Of a stretch of 64,000 nucleotides of DNA, positions 39,668 through 48,740 are shown one piece after another. Positions within the stretch are counted from its first letter, which is position 1. Each line of letters begins with the position of its first letter. Below the pieces are notes generated by a model, which ran no database searches, had not been told where the DNA came from, and saw only the letters and a program-made list of their open reading frames with translations. Source of the DNA: Candidatus Protochlamydia amoebophila UWE25 (GTDB lineage: Bacteria > Chlamydiota > Chlamydiia > Chlamydiales > Parachlamydiaceae); NCBI RefSeq assembly GCF_000011565.2, contig NC_005861.2:1240001-1304000 (forward strand). The letters run 5' to 3'. The translations under genes and the position numbers were made by a program.

Positions 39668-41665
39668 ATGCGTCGATCGATCTGTTATTGCGAACCCGCA
39701 CATGCATCTGCAGGTGAAACTAGAACATGGAAATTTATCTATACACCTTCCATTAAATTGCCTAAAGGAACCCGCTTTAAGTTTGATCTCCAATCCAAAG
39801 GAAGAGAAATAGACTGGGAAATTCCTAGCGTAAATATGAAAAAGAATGGCGGCGTTATCTATGCAAAAATGGAGAATGGCAAAATTCTTCAAGCCACAGA
39901 AATTGAGGTTCCTGATAGTTTTGCACCTCACTATGAATTTATTCTCCCTACTATTCTAGAAGCGGGTGAACACCTTACTATTATACTGGGAGCGAAAGAT
40001 GGCGAAGTTGAAAAAAAAGGGCAAGGAACAATTCGTGCTCAAACAAGTGCGCAACGAAGAAAACCTTTTTTCCTGTACGTAGATTCCACTGGTAAAGGCA
40101 ATTATGATGAACCCGAAACTTTTTCACTGGACATTCGAGGAGGAGATTTAGCTAATATACGCGTTTTAACACCTTCATTTGTAGTTAAAAATAAACGCTT
40201 CGATGTTGTTGTTCGATTTGAAGATCAATATGGAAATCTGACTAATAATGCTCCTGAAGACACTTTAATTGAATTATCTCATGAACATTTGCGTGAAAAT
40301 TTAAATTGGAAATTATTTATTCCTGAAACGGGATTTATCACTCTCCCCAATCTTTATTTTAATGAAGAAGGAATCTATACAATCCAACTATTGAATACAA
40401 AAACTAAACAAATTTTTCGCTCTGCGCCTATTAGATGTTTTTCAGAAAATAATAAATATTTATTCTGGGGCCTTCTACATGGAGAATCTGATCGCTTTGA
40501 TTCGACTGAAAACATAGAAAACTGTATGCGACATTTTCGTGACGATAAAGCATTTAACTATTTCGGAGTATCTCCATTTGAAAGTCAAGAAGAGACTTCT
40601 AACGATATGTGGAAGTTGATTTCTCAAAACGTTTCAGAATTTGATGAAGACGAACGGTTTTCCACACTATTAGGCTTTCAATGGAGTGGGGAAAACAAGT
40701 CAGAAGGGATAAGATTATTTGTTTACTCAAAAGAAAATAAGCCTATTCTTCGAAAAAAAGATTTAAAATATAATACTCTCAAAAAAATCTACAAAAGTTT
40801 TTCTCCAAAAGAATTAATTTCAATTCCTTGTTTTACAATGGCAAAAGGGATGGAGTATAATTTTGAGAATTTCGATCCAGATTATGAGCGAGTAGTTGAA
40901 ATTTATAACGCCTGGGGTTCTTCAGAAACCACTAAAAAAGAAGGAAATACTCGCCCTATTAAGTCGAATTCAAACGGAGTACAAGAGACAGCTGAAGGAT
41001 CGATTCAAAAAGCTCTTTTAAAGAATTGTCGTTTTGGATTTACAGCAGGTGGATTAGATGATAGAGGCATTTATAGCGGATTATACGAAAGCGATCAAGA
41101 GCAGTACTCTCCTGGTTTGACAGCTATCATTGCTTCTTCCCATTCTCGAGAAGCTTTAGCTGAAGCCCTCTACCAACGCTCATGTTACGCCACAACTGGG
41201 GAAAGAATGATTGTTGGTCTTTATTTAGCCGGAATTCCAATGGGTAAAGAGATTAGTACGATGGAAAAACCTGGTTTAGCAGTCAACCGTCATTTATCAG
41301 GCTATGTAGCCGGAACCACAAAATTGAAAACAGTAGAAATTATTCGTAATGGTAAAGCTTTAAAACAATACGAGCCTGATGATTATCATTTTGAATTTAC
41401 TTTTGATGATTTATCTTCATTAGAAAAAATTTGCGTTGACGCAAAAGATAAAAAACCACCGTTTGTTTATTATTACCTCAGAGCAATACAAGAAGACGGT
41501 CATATCGCTTGGAGCTCTCCTATTTGGGTTGATTACATTCCCTTGTCTGCTATCCCTAAAGCAGCAAAAAAAATAAACCAAAAAATAGCTCCAAAAAAAC
41601 CTCTTATAGAAGAGAATTTTGATGTAGATGATGAGGACGACGATTTTGATGATTATGAAGAATAA
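39668..41665 (+). CDS. DUF3604 (PHP-like) protein with altered metal ligands, 665 aa
   Basis: The second half follows DUF3604, a PHP-like metallohydrolase family: YLFWGLLHGESDRFDS, then RFSTLLGFQWSGENKSEGIR, RVVEIYNAWGSSET, GFTAGGLDDRGIYSGL and CYATTGERMIVGLYLAGIPM. The metal sites look lost. HGES replaces the usual HGHT/S, the TDH-type motif reads SPFE, and the GSDNH-type motif reads GGLDDRG. The first ~270 residues are beta-rich. The C-terminus is acidic (DVDDEDDDFDDYEE). I start at the ATG at 39668, with AAGGGAG 10 bases upstream. A TTG at 39620 has no ribosome site. It may be a catalytically dead or repurposed member. Confidence 0.75.
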   Translation: MRRSICYCEPAHASAGETRTWKFIYTPSIKLPKGTRFKFDLQSKGREIDWEIPSVNMKKNGGVIYAKMENGKILQATEIEVPDSFAPHYEFILPTILEAGEHLTIILGAKDGEVEKKGQGTIRAQTSAQRRKPFFLYVDSTGKGNYDEPETFSLDIRGGDLANIRVLTPSFVVKNKRFDVVVRFEDQYGNLTNNAPEDTLIELSHEHLRENLNWKLFIPETGFITLPNLYFNEEGIYTIQLLNTKTKQIFRSAPIRCFSENNKYLFWGLLHGESDRFDSTENIENCMRHFRDDKAFNYFGVSPFESQEETSNDMWKLISQNVSEFDEDERFSTLLGFQWSGENKSEGIRLFVYSKENKPILRKKDLKYNTLKKIYKSFSPKELISIPCFTMAKGMEYNFENFDPDYERVVEIYNAWGSSETTKKEGNTRPIKSNSNGVQETAEGSIQKALLKNCRFGFTAGGLDDRGIYSGLYESDQEQYSPGLTAIIASSHSREALAEALYQRSCYATTGERMIVGLYLAGIPMGKEISTMEKPGLAVNRHLSGYVAGTTKLKTVEIIRNGKALKQYEPDDYHFEFTFDDLSSLEKICVDAKDKKPPFVYYYLRAIQEDGHIAWSSPIWVDYIPLSAIPKAAKKINQKIAPKKPLIEENFDVDDEDDDFDDYEE

Positions 41666-41702
41666 AAGCTAAGTCATCTCCTAACTTTAATTATTCAAAT
41701 AT

Positions 41703-41744
41703 AACTCCGTTTAGATTTAATTGAATCTAAACAGAGTTTTTTTT
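41703..41744 (+). terminator. Terminator after the DUF3604 gene
   Basis: A 15-bp stem (AACTCCGTTTAGATT / AATCTAAACAGAGTT, one mismatch) is followed by eight T. It also lies just past the 3' end of the convergent carbonic anhydrase gene. Confidence 0.9.
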
Positions 41745-41756
41745 GATAAAATGAAA

Positions 41757-42542
41757 TTAATTCAATATTGACTGAAGGGCTTGAGCTTTTAACTTTTTTA
41801 AAGGTTTGAAAACAAAAGTTTCTGGGTCATAATATGAAACTTCTCCTGTTTCTATTTTGTAATACCAACCATGCAAGTCTAAAGTTTTTTCATCTACTTT
41901 TTTCTTAATAGCGGGAAATGTCATAAGATGTGCTAGTTGATACACAACTGAAATTTGTTCTGCAACAGTATACAAATCTTTTTCAGACGTTTCCGGTTTA
42001 ACAATTTTCATTGTAGTCTCTTTAGCTTCATTACCAAATTGAAGCCATCGCTTTAAAATACCAAGCTGAGTTGAATTAATTGTCTGAAATAAACCTTTAA
42101 TAGCTCCACAATGCGAATGACCACAAATAATGATATGCTTAACATCTAAAGCTTCAAGAGCATATTGAATAGTGGCAGAAACACCATCCCAACCATTTTG
42201 ATCATAAGGAGGCACAAAATTTCCTGCCGTACGAATAACAAATAATTCTCCAGGCTTTGTCCCTAAAATCAAATCTGGTACCATGCGAGAATCGCTACAA
42301 CCAATAAATAACGTATGGGGATTTTGCCCTTGTTCAGCTAAACGAATAAATTCATGCTCATGTTCTTTAAAATAAAGATTTTTAAAGTCTTGATGATTTC
42401 TTGCAAATGTAAGGACTTGATTAACCAGATCTTGGGTTTGTGGTATTTCACTATTGGCAGGCTTTTTTTCTTCAGTTGCGGACACATAAACTAGCGGCAA
42501 AATATTCAAAATAGTTGCAAATAAAAATAGCTGAAGTTTCAT
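41757..42542 (-). CDS. Beta-carbonic anhydrase with signal peptide, 261 aa
   Basis: Interconverts CO2 and bicarbonate. Zinc ligands are visible in LFIGCSDSRMVPDLI (Cys, Asp-Arg dyad) and IIICGHSHCGAIKGL (His, Cys); VIRTAGNFVP is another family block. Unlike most bacterial beta enzymes it begins with a hydrophobic leader (LQLFLFATILNILPLVYVSA), so it should be exported to the periplasm. Exported beta enzymes occur in some Gram-negatives, where they aid acid tolerance or CO2 capture. For an intracellular bacterium this might help in an acidified vacuole (inference). It is monocistronic. Confidence 0.92.
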   Translation of the reverse strand: MKLQLFLFATILNILPLVYVSATEEKKPANSEIPQTQDLVNQVLTFARNHQDFKNLYFKEHEHEFIRLAEQGQNPHTLFIGCSDSRMVPDLILGTKPGELFVIRTAGNFVPPYDQNGWDGVSATIQYALEALDVKHIIICGHSHCGAIKGLFQTINSTQLGILKRWLQFGNEAKETTMKIVKPETSEKDLYTVAEQISVVYQLAHLMTFPAIKKKVDEKTLDLHGWYYKIETGEVSYYDPETFVFKPLKKLKAQALQSILN

Positions 42543-42903
42543 ACCTTTCCTCTGTTTGGGGATAATAAAATTTGATAGTCATCATCTTATACTTATTGCT
42601 ATCTATTCAAAACAAATTCGAACTAAATTTATGCTATTCAACACACCTATTAAAGCGAAATAAAATATTTCTAAAACTAATTTATTAAATAAAAAAAATT
42701 TATTAAGTATGCAAGCTAAAACGTTCTATCTATGCCTCAATTGTATTTTACAATGTCAGAAAAAACTAAATTTTAGCAAAAAAATTTAAACACAGATTGC
42801 TAAAGCAAAAAGAATTCCTAAGAAATGGCCAAGCTATAAGATTCAAGATTGCACACTATCCCCTCCTTTGCTATCTTATCTTCAAATTTACCAGGAGATT
42901 TGA
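42543..42903. other. Divergent intergenic region
   Basis: AT-rich, 361 bp, between the carbonic anhydrase and NqrM-like genes. No gene or RNA is recognised. It should hold two divergent promoters. Confidence 0.4.
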
Positions 42904-43173
42904 GTGTCCAATTTATTTGTTACTTTAGTCATTGCTTTTGTAGTGATTGTTATCGCAATTGCTTGTTTAGCTATTGGTTGGTTGATTACAGGCAAGACAA
43001 AAATTGAAAGAGGAGCTTGCGGTAGAGATCCTCATCAAAAACGAGAGGATACTTGTGGATCAGTACTTTCGTGCGATCTTTGTTCAAATTCCCTCGAACA
43101 AAACATTCTTGAAACGAAGGAAAATTTACAAGAAACCTCCGATGAATTAAATAATCCTTTATCCAAACAATAA
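42904..43173 (+). CDS. NqrM-like small membrane protein with cysteine motif, 89 aa
   Basis: One N-terminal helix (VTLVIAFVVIVIAIACLAIG) is followed by GKTKIERGACG and a cluster CGSVLSCDLC, then an acidic helical tail. This resembles NqrM, which helps insert iron into Na+-translocating NADH:quinone reductase: helix, K-x-I-x-G-x-CG, then a spaced cysteine group. Chlamydiae use Na+-NQR and menaquinone, and the next genes make menaquinone, so context agrees. The start is GTG behind a strong CAGGAG. The assignment is by motif only. Confidence 0.6.
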   Translation: MSNLFVTLVIAFVVIVIAIACLAIGWLITGKTKIERGACGRDPHQKREDTCGSVLSCDLCSNSLEQNILETKENLQETSDELNNPLSKQ

Positions 43174-43217
43174 AAAAATGATTGTTTCCTAGATTTTTTA
43201 AATACGAGGCTATTTTC

Positions 43218-43946
43218 ATGTCGACCTACAATAAAAATCGCCCTCAGACGATCCAAATCATGTTTAATAGTATTGCTAAACAGTATGATCGGACAAATGC
43301 TGTTCTTTCCTTCTGTCTTCATAGACGATGGAATCTAGAACTTGTCAAGAAAGTTCAATCCCAACAAACTTCTCATACCTTGCTTGATCTTTGTGCAGGG
43401 ACAGGAGATGTAGCTTTTAGCTATCTCAACCAAGTTTCAGCCCCTTGTCAAGCCTATTTAGTTGATTTTTCTTCTGAAATGTTAGCTTGTGCTGAAGAAA
43501 AAGCAAAAAGTTTTGGGAAAACACCTCATTCATTTCAATACGTTTTAGCAGATGTTCAGCGCCTTCCTTTTTCGAATCAAACAATGGATTGTGCGACGAT
43601 GGCTTATGGAATTCGTAATATTCACCACCCTCTTCAATCTCTTCAAGAAACTTATCGAGTTTTAAAGCCCGGTGGTTGCCTGGGGATTTTAGAATTAACA
43701 CGACCCGAAAATAAATTTCTTCAAATAGGGCATCAACTTTATTTAAAAACATTACTTCCATTATTAGGAAAATGGCTAACGGCCAATGAAAATGCTTATC
43801 AATATTTAAGAAAAAGCATCCATACTTTCATTCCCCCAGGTGAATTGGAAGAACTTGTAAAAACAGCGGGATTCATTAATACGGGTCGTTATTCATTAGC
43901 AGGAGGTATTGCAACGATCATTACTGGTTTTAAACCCATGAAATAA
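43218..43946 (+). CDS. menG: Demethylmenaquinone methyltransferase
   Basis: Last step of menaquinone synthesis (UbiE/MenG family), at the membrane. SAM motif LLDLCAGTGDVAFSYL, then AYLVDFSSEML, ADVQRLPFSNQTMDCATMAY and GIRNIHHPLQSLQETYRVLK are all present, as is RVLKPGGCLGILELTRP. The ATG at 43218 (MSTYNKNRP), preceded by GAGG, gives 242 aa; the family alignment starts there rather than at the TTG 12 codons upstream. It follows the NqrM-like gene by 44 bp and precedes a thioesterase by 33 bp, so the three may be one operon. Confidence 0.93.
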   Translation: MSTYNKNRPQTIQIMFNSIAKQYDRTNAVLSFCLHRRWNLELVKKVQSQQTSHTLLDLCAGTGDVAFSYLNQVSAPCQAYLVDFSSEMLACAEEKAKSFGKTPHSFQYVLADVQRLPFSNQTMDCATMAYGIRNIHHPLQSLQETYRVLKPGGCLGILELTRPENKFLQIGHQLYLKTLLPLLGKWLTANENAYQYLRKSIHTFIPPGELEELVKTAGFINTGRYSLAGGIATIITGFKPMK

Positions 43947-43979
43947 ACGATATATAAACATATTCCATGTTGAGAAAAG

Positions 43980-44393
43980 ATGCCCTCTGTTAGTTTTAAA
44001 CAAGAAATTTTCATTCCTTTTCATTATGTAGACGCCGCAGGGATTTTATTTTTTGGACATACCTTTACTTTAGCTCATCAAGTTTTTGAAAGCTTCGTCG
44101 TACAAGCACTTTGTTGCTCATGGGCACAATGGTTTCAAAATCCCTCTTGGATTGTCCCTATCAAAAACGCTGAAGCTTCTTTCCAAGCTCCTTTATTAGC
44201 AGGACTTTCGTGTCAAGTTCAACTAAGCATTGAAGAAATTAAACAAAACTCTTTTTCTGTTCATTATGAATTTATTCAAAATGATCAACTTTGTTGTATG
44301 GTCAAAACCATTCACGTATTTTGTAATCGACAAAGTAAGGATAAACTTCTAATCCCCAATGAAATTAAAAGCCAATTAGAATTATATTTTTGA
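43980..44393 (+). CDS. Hotdog-fold thioesterase, probable DHNA-CoA thioesterase
   Basis: A 137-aa 4HBT-type thioesterase: FHYVDAAGILFFGHTF near the start contains the Asp of the active-site loop, and FQAPLLAGLSCQVQLSIEEI follows. Menaquinone synthesis needs removal of CoA from 1,4-dihydroxynaphthoyl-CoA after MenB, and this gene sits between menG and the convergent menE-menA-menB, so that substrate is likely (inference from position). It runs convergently to menE with an 8-bp gap. Confidence 0.75.
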   Translation: MPSVSFKQEIFIPFHYVDAAGILFFGHTFTLAHQVFESFVVQALCCSWAQWFQNPSWIVPIKNAEASFQAPLLAGLSCQVQLSIEEIKQNSFSVHYEFIQNDQLCCMVKTIHVFCNRQSKDKLLIPNEIKSQLELYF

Positions 44394-44401
44394 GGATTTG
44401 T

Positions 44402-45535
44402 TTATTCGTTCAAAGTTATTAATTTAATCAGCTCGCTTTTTAATATTTTTCCTAGAGGTGAACGGGGAATATTTTCAACAGCAATAACGTTTCGAATCCG
44501 CTCAAAAGGAAGAACTGTTTGCTGATAAAGGCCTATTAATGGCTTTAATATCTCCCGCTTATTTTGTTCAACAGCTAAATATAAAATATTTCCTAATCTT
44601 TCATCTGGTACCGCCACTAAAACAGCCATTCCAGCAGAAGAATTTTTTAGTAAAATTGATTCCAAATGAGCCTCTAATTGACTCAAATCAACACTTTCCC
44701 CCCCAATTTTAAGCAAATGATCAGAGCGACCTTTCACATTCAATATATTCCCTTGTAGATTGCCTAGATCCCCACATCTAAACCACCCCTCAACTTTTGG
44801 GTCGTGTAAATAAATTTGATCTTGCTCAAAATAGGCATAACAGGTAAGCAAAGAAGGGCTTTTATATTCCAAATGTCCATCTCTTTCTCTCACACTAATG
44901 TGAGTTAGAATTTGCAAAGAGGGATAAGTGGAAAACTGCCAGCTTCCAAGGGTAGCTGTCGCGACTTGAGAACAGCATTCTGTCAAACCATAACTTGGCA
45001 TTAAAGGCCACCCTAATTCAACAGCTTTCTTATATAAGTCAGGTAACAACCTACCACCTCCTACTATAACGGCCCTTAAACTATTGGGAGCTGGTAAAGC
45101 TAATTGCACTAAGTCATAAATTTGAGTCGGGACTAAAGCCGTTAAAGTTCCTTTCATTTCCCTTACAAAACTCCAGAAAATTTTAGGATCCCACTTCCCA
45201 TTTTGAATTGTTTTAAAATCAAAAACCTGAGAGTCACTCAAAAAGGCTCTAGCCCAAATTCCAAGTCCTCCGACATGAAAATCGGGTAAGGCAGTCACCC
45301 AACGATCACAAAATTTGGCTTCAATATGTTTATTCACAGATTCAGCGGAAGCTAAAATTGCTTTTTTGGATAAACCAACCCATTTTTGGCTAGTGGAACC
45401 TGACGTAGAAAGCCAAAAGTGACTATCAAGATTTTTAGTTTTCTTGAGTATTTTTAAGTAAAGTTGTTGTTTTTCAACGCCATAACTGGGATTTAAAAAA
45501 ACTCTTGATTCGGAACTTATCCAATCAATTTTCAT
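44402..45535 (-). CDS. menE: o-Succinylbenzoate-CoA ligase
   Basis: Activates o-succinylbenzoate with CoA. At 377 aa it is shorter than the usual ~450-480. Acyl-adenylate motifs are LSTSGSTSQKW, MPSYGLTECCSQVATA, WFRCGDLGNL and PRSPLGKILKSEL with the C-terminal Lys. I start at the ATG at 45535; a TTG five codons upstream is also possible. It follows menA by about 18 bp on the same strand. The third gene of the block menB-menA-menE. Confidence 0.9.
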   Translation of the reverse strand: MKIDWISSESRVFLNPSYGVEKQQLYLKILKKTKNLDSHFWLSTSGSTSQKWVGLSKKAILASAESVNKHIEAKFCDRWVTALPDFHVGGLGIWARAFLSDSQVFDFKTIQNGKWDPKIFWSFVREMKGTLTALVPTQIYDLVQLALPAPNSLRAVIVGGGRLLPDLYKKAVELGWPLMPSYGLTECCSQVATATLGSWQFSTYPSLQILTHISVRERDGHLEYKSPSLLTCYAYFEQDQIYLHDPKVEGWFRCGDLGNLQGNILNVKGRSDHLLKIGGESVDLSQLEAHLESILLKNSSAGMAVLVAVPDERLGNILYLAVEQNKREILKPLIGLYQQTVLPFERIRNVIAVENIPRSPLGKILKSELIKLITLNE

Positions 45536-45553
45536 ACAAATTATTTCCAACGT

Positions 45554-46456
45554 TCATTCGGCTATACGCATCAAACAAGCTACGGCCAACAATAAACCAA
45601 AACTAAAAATTAACAAAATACTTTGCGCAAAACTAGCTTGATAAGAAGTTCCTTGTTTAGTTTCCCAAATTGTTTTGATTAATCGAAAAGCGAGGGGCGA
45701 TGATCCTAAAGGAAATAGTGTTAAATAAGGTTGGTTAACAAACCACCAAGCAATGCCGACAATGAAAGGAATTATTGCAAAGAAAGTAATTTCCCAACAT
45801 GCAAATGTTGTTCCAAAACGAACCGCAAGCGTTTTTTTATCAACTTTCGCATCGCTTTGTCTATCTCTTAAGTTATTCACGGCATTAGGAATCATGGCTA
45901 AAAATCCCATTTGAATCGCACCAATAAATACTGTTTGATTGACAAACTTTGTTTGCAAATAAAAAGCAGAGGGAATGGCAACGAGTCCATAGAAAATAAA
46001 AATAAAAAGCTCCCCAAGGCCATAATAAGCTAATGGAACGGGACCTCCCGTATAAAGATAACCACACAGAGTAGAAAAAAATAAAATAGCGGCAAAGGGC
46101 CATCCCCCCGTTATCATTAAAGGAGTACCAATCAAGATGGCTACTCCAAAACATATCAATCCACCTCTAAAAGTTTGTTTAAATGACAGTAATCCCGCTT
46201 GAGTCATTCTTTTCGGCCCTAAACGCTCTTTTGTATCCGCTCCTTTTGGAAAATCAAGGGCATCATTGACTAAATTCGTTCCAATTTGTAAGAATAGTAC
46301 ACTTAAAAATGAGGAAGTTGCTAAAAACCAGTCGATTCTCTGCACAATAGCAAACGCCAAAAAAGTTCCTACCATGATAGGCGCTAAACAAATCGGTAAA
46401 GTTCTTGGCCTGCTTGCCAACATCCATGGCTTTAGCCTTGTCAATTGATCAATCAT
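45554..46456 (-). CDS. menA: 1,4-Dihydroxy-2-naphthoate polyprenyltransferase
   Basis: Attaches the isoprenoid chain to DHNA. An integral membrane UbiA-type enzyme of 300 aa with multiple helices. First Asp motif: NLVNDALDFPKGADTKERLG; second: NNLRDRQSDAKVDKKTLAVR. The ATG at 46456 with AAGG eight bases upstream is preferred over a GTG three codons earlier. It lies 20 bp after menB and before menE. Confidence 0.93.
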   Translation of the reverse strand: MIDQLTRLKPWMLASRPRTLPICLAPIMVGTFLAFAIVQRIDWFLATSSFLSVLFLQIGTNLVNDALDFPKGADTKERLGPKRMTQAGLLSFKQTFRGGLICFGVAILIGTPLMITGGWPFAAILFFSTLCGYLYTGGPVPLAYYGLGELFIFIFYGLVAIPSAFYLQTKFVNQTVFIGAIQMGFLAMIPNAVNNLRDRQSDAKVDKKTLAVRFGTTFACWEITFFAIIPFIVGIAWWFVNQPYLTLFPLGSSPLAFRLIKTIWETKQGTSYQASFAQSILLIFSFGLLLAVACLMRIAE

Positions 46457-46476
46457 TAGAAACACCTTTATCTTTT

Positions 46477-47304
46477 TTAAGGTAACCGAGGAAATTGATT
46501 AAAATTAGGCTTCCGTTTTTCTAAAAATGCTTGTTTTCCTTCTTGAGCTTCTTCAGTCATGTAATAAAGCATGGTCGCATTACCTGCTAAGTCAAGAAGA
46601 CCTACTTGTCCATCACAATCAGCATTCAAACAAGCTTTTAAACAACGAAGAGCTAAGGGAGAATGCTGTAAAATTTCACGACACCATTTTAAAGTCTCTT
46701 TTTCAAGCTGCTCTAAAGGGACAACACAGTTGACAAGTCCCATTTCTAAAGCTTCTTTAGCATCATATTGACGGCATAAATACCAAATTTCTCGCGCTTT
46801 TTTTTGCCCTACAATACGAGCTAAATAACTGCTTCCCAATCCACCGTCAAATGATCCAACTTTTGGCCCAACTTGCCCAAAACGTGCATTATTTGCTGCA
46901 ATTGTTAAATCACAAACGATGTGTAAGACATGCCCACCTCCAATTGCATAACCAGCCACCATGGCAATGATAGGTTTTGGCAAAGAGCGAATTTGTTTTT
47001 GCAAGTCTAAGACATTTAAACGTGGAACACCGTCTTGTCCAATGTAGCCTTCTTCTGCACGAACTCTTTGATCACCTCCTGAACAAAATGCGTGAGGCCC
47101 TTCTCCCGTCAATATAATCACGCCAATCGTTGAGTCATTACGACAGATATCAAAAGCTTCTTGCATTTCTTGAACCGTTTCAGGACGAAAAGCATTTCGC
47201 ACCTCAGGTCTATTAATAGTAATTTTTGCTATTCCATCTTCTGTTTTTTCTAACCTAATATCCTGATAAGTTTTAACTTTTTCCCAATTTACTGTCGCTA
47301 ACAT
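46477..47304 (-). CDS. menB: 1,4-Dihydroxy-2-naphthoyl-CoA synthase
   Basis: Closes the second ring of naphthoquinone from o-succinylbenzoyl-CoA. A crotonase-fold protein of 275 aa. [49 protein letters not shown] and [20 protein letters not shown] are MenB signatures. GAGGGGAT precedes the ATG. It is the first gene of the menB-menA-menE block. Upstream, where menH would normally lie, is 1.4 kb of decayed DNA and then the large LRR fusion gene. Confidence 0.97.
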   Translation of the reverse strand: MLATVNWEKVKTYQDIRLEKTEDGIAKITINRPEVRNAFRPETVQEMQEAFDICRNDSTIGVIILTGEGPHAFCSGGDQRVRAEEGYIGQDGVPRLNVLDLQKQIRSLPKPIIAMVAGYAIGGGHVLHIVCDLTIAANNARFGQVGPKVGSFDGGLGSSYLARIVGQKKAREIWYLCRQYDAKEALEMGLVNCVVPLEQLEKETLKWCREILQHSPLALRCLKACLNADCDGQVGLLDLAGNATMLYYMTEEAQEGKQAFLEKRKPNFNQFPRLP

Positions 47305-47859
47305 ATCCCCTCATATCCTTAAAGTGCTAAAAATGAAATTACAATTCCTATGGAATTATCTGTGATTGAAAAGATCTATATCATTTTATGTATTTATACA
47401 CAAAATACTTGAATTTGTTTTCCAATATAAAATTAAAAGTAATTTTATATATTTTAAAAATGTTAATATATTATTTTATAAAATAACAACTAAACAATCT
47501 GAGTTTATATAACTAAATTTTAATATTATCCTGTTTACATAGAATCAAAAAAGATAAAATAAACATAATTAAATTTAGTCTAATTGAAAAATCGATAAAA
47601 AAAGGCATTTTCTTCCCTAACGCATTTATAATAATGCAGCTGAAAAACTTGCTTGGCTGCTATTTGCCTAGAAAAAGCAATAAATTTATCAGCCAATATA
47701 GCACTTGTATTTTACGTACAAGTACCGCTTTTTTAAGTGTGTTAAAAAAATTTTGTTGAAGATTTTCTCATGAGTAAAATAAAACATTTGTCTTAGTCGG
47801 AAGTAAATTTTTAGGATTTATAATCAGGTCAATAACCAATTTAAAGTTTGACAGTTTAT
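47305..47859. other. AT-rich intergenic region upstream of menB
   Basis: Very AT-rich, with no reading frame to support. GTACAAGT and ACTTGTA make a hairpin at about 47702-47726 (ACTTGTATTTTACGTACAAGT). It presumably includes the menB promoter. Confidence 0.4.
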
Positions 47860-48520
47860 TCAGTTGCGCAAGCTGGGACAAAAATGTTCTAGATACTAGA
47901 AGAAGCCAATCGAGAATTTTTAAAGAAGATTAATGATAATTTTATGCTTATATTTCCGAGTGTGGACAAGTTAAGAGCGCAACTATTTGATATTTAATTA
48001 TTAGTATCTGAAAGTGGGCGTGTATTTGAATCACAAAAAGAATAAAGCTTCTAATCTTTAATGAAGGAGCTCAAAAATTATTTGCTCAAGCTCAGCAAGC
48101 GTTTAATAAAAATCGGGAAGAAATTGTGTTAGCCTAAATCCATAGTTTACGTAAGCTCTTAAACAATTTGTATGATTAGTTGAAAAAATTCAATCAAATA
48201 TGATTACTGAAAAAGAAATTGAAAATTAACATTAACTGTTAAGGTGGAAAGCGTGTAGATAATACTAGAAATTAGCTAGAGTTTTTCCCAGTTTTTGAAG
48301 AAGGGTGATGTGATGATACTGAGCACTTAAAAGACAAGTTATTAAAGGGTAAAATTTATCCCTGGATGTATATGTATAGGCGTAAAAAGCCCAGATGGGT
48401 AATTGAAAAAAGTGTTTCAGTTAAAAGTAGAGGTGGGAAGTTGAAAGAGCCATCTCTTATCTGCGAAGGAATTTCAGAAGGTTTGTCACAAAATGAAATT
48501 GAAAAGTAAAATATTGAATA
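47860..48520 (+). pseudogene. Decayed coding region(s) between the two men blocks
   Basis: Several protein-like pieces follow one another on the plus strand in shifting frames: ILEEANREFLKKINDNFMLI with FPSVDKLRAQLFDI (about 47890-47998), NEGAQKLFAQAQQAFNKNRE (about 48059-48135), and KGKIYPWMYMYRRKKPRWVI, SVKSRGGKLKEPSLICEGIS, ending EIEK (about 48347-48510). Stops and frameshifts separate them. I do not recognise the family. They may be parts of one gene inactivated long ago. Confidence 0.5.
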
Positions 48521-48740
48521 AAATTTCTATTTTTTAGCTTGATAGAATTTTGGGTTGATCGATTAATAGGCTAGATTCACAAGTTTTAACAATTAAACGA
48601 AATTCTAGCGATCTAAGTTTTTTCACTTTGTGGTTAAATTTTCATAGTAAATTTTTCAAATTTTAAATTAATCAGGGTATTTTTTTGATATTGTTCTTTC
48701 AGCTCAAATTTCTTTATAAAAACCAAAGGATAGTCAATTC

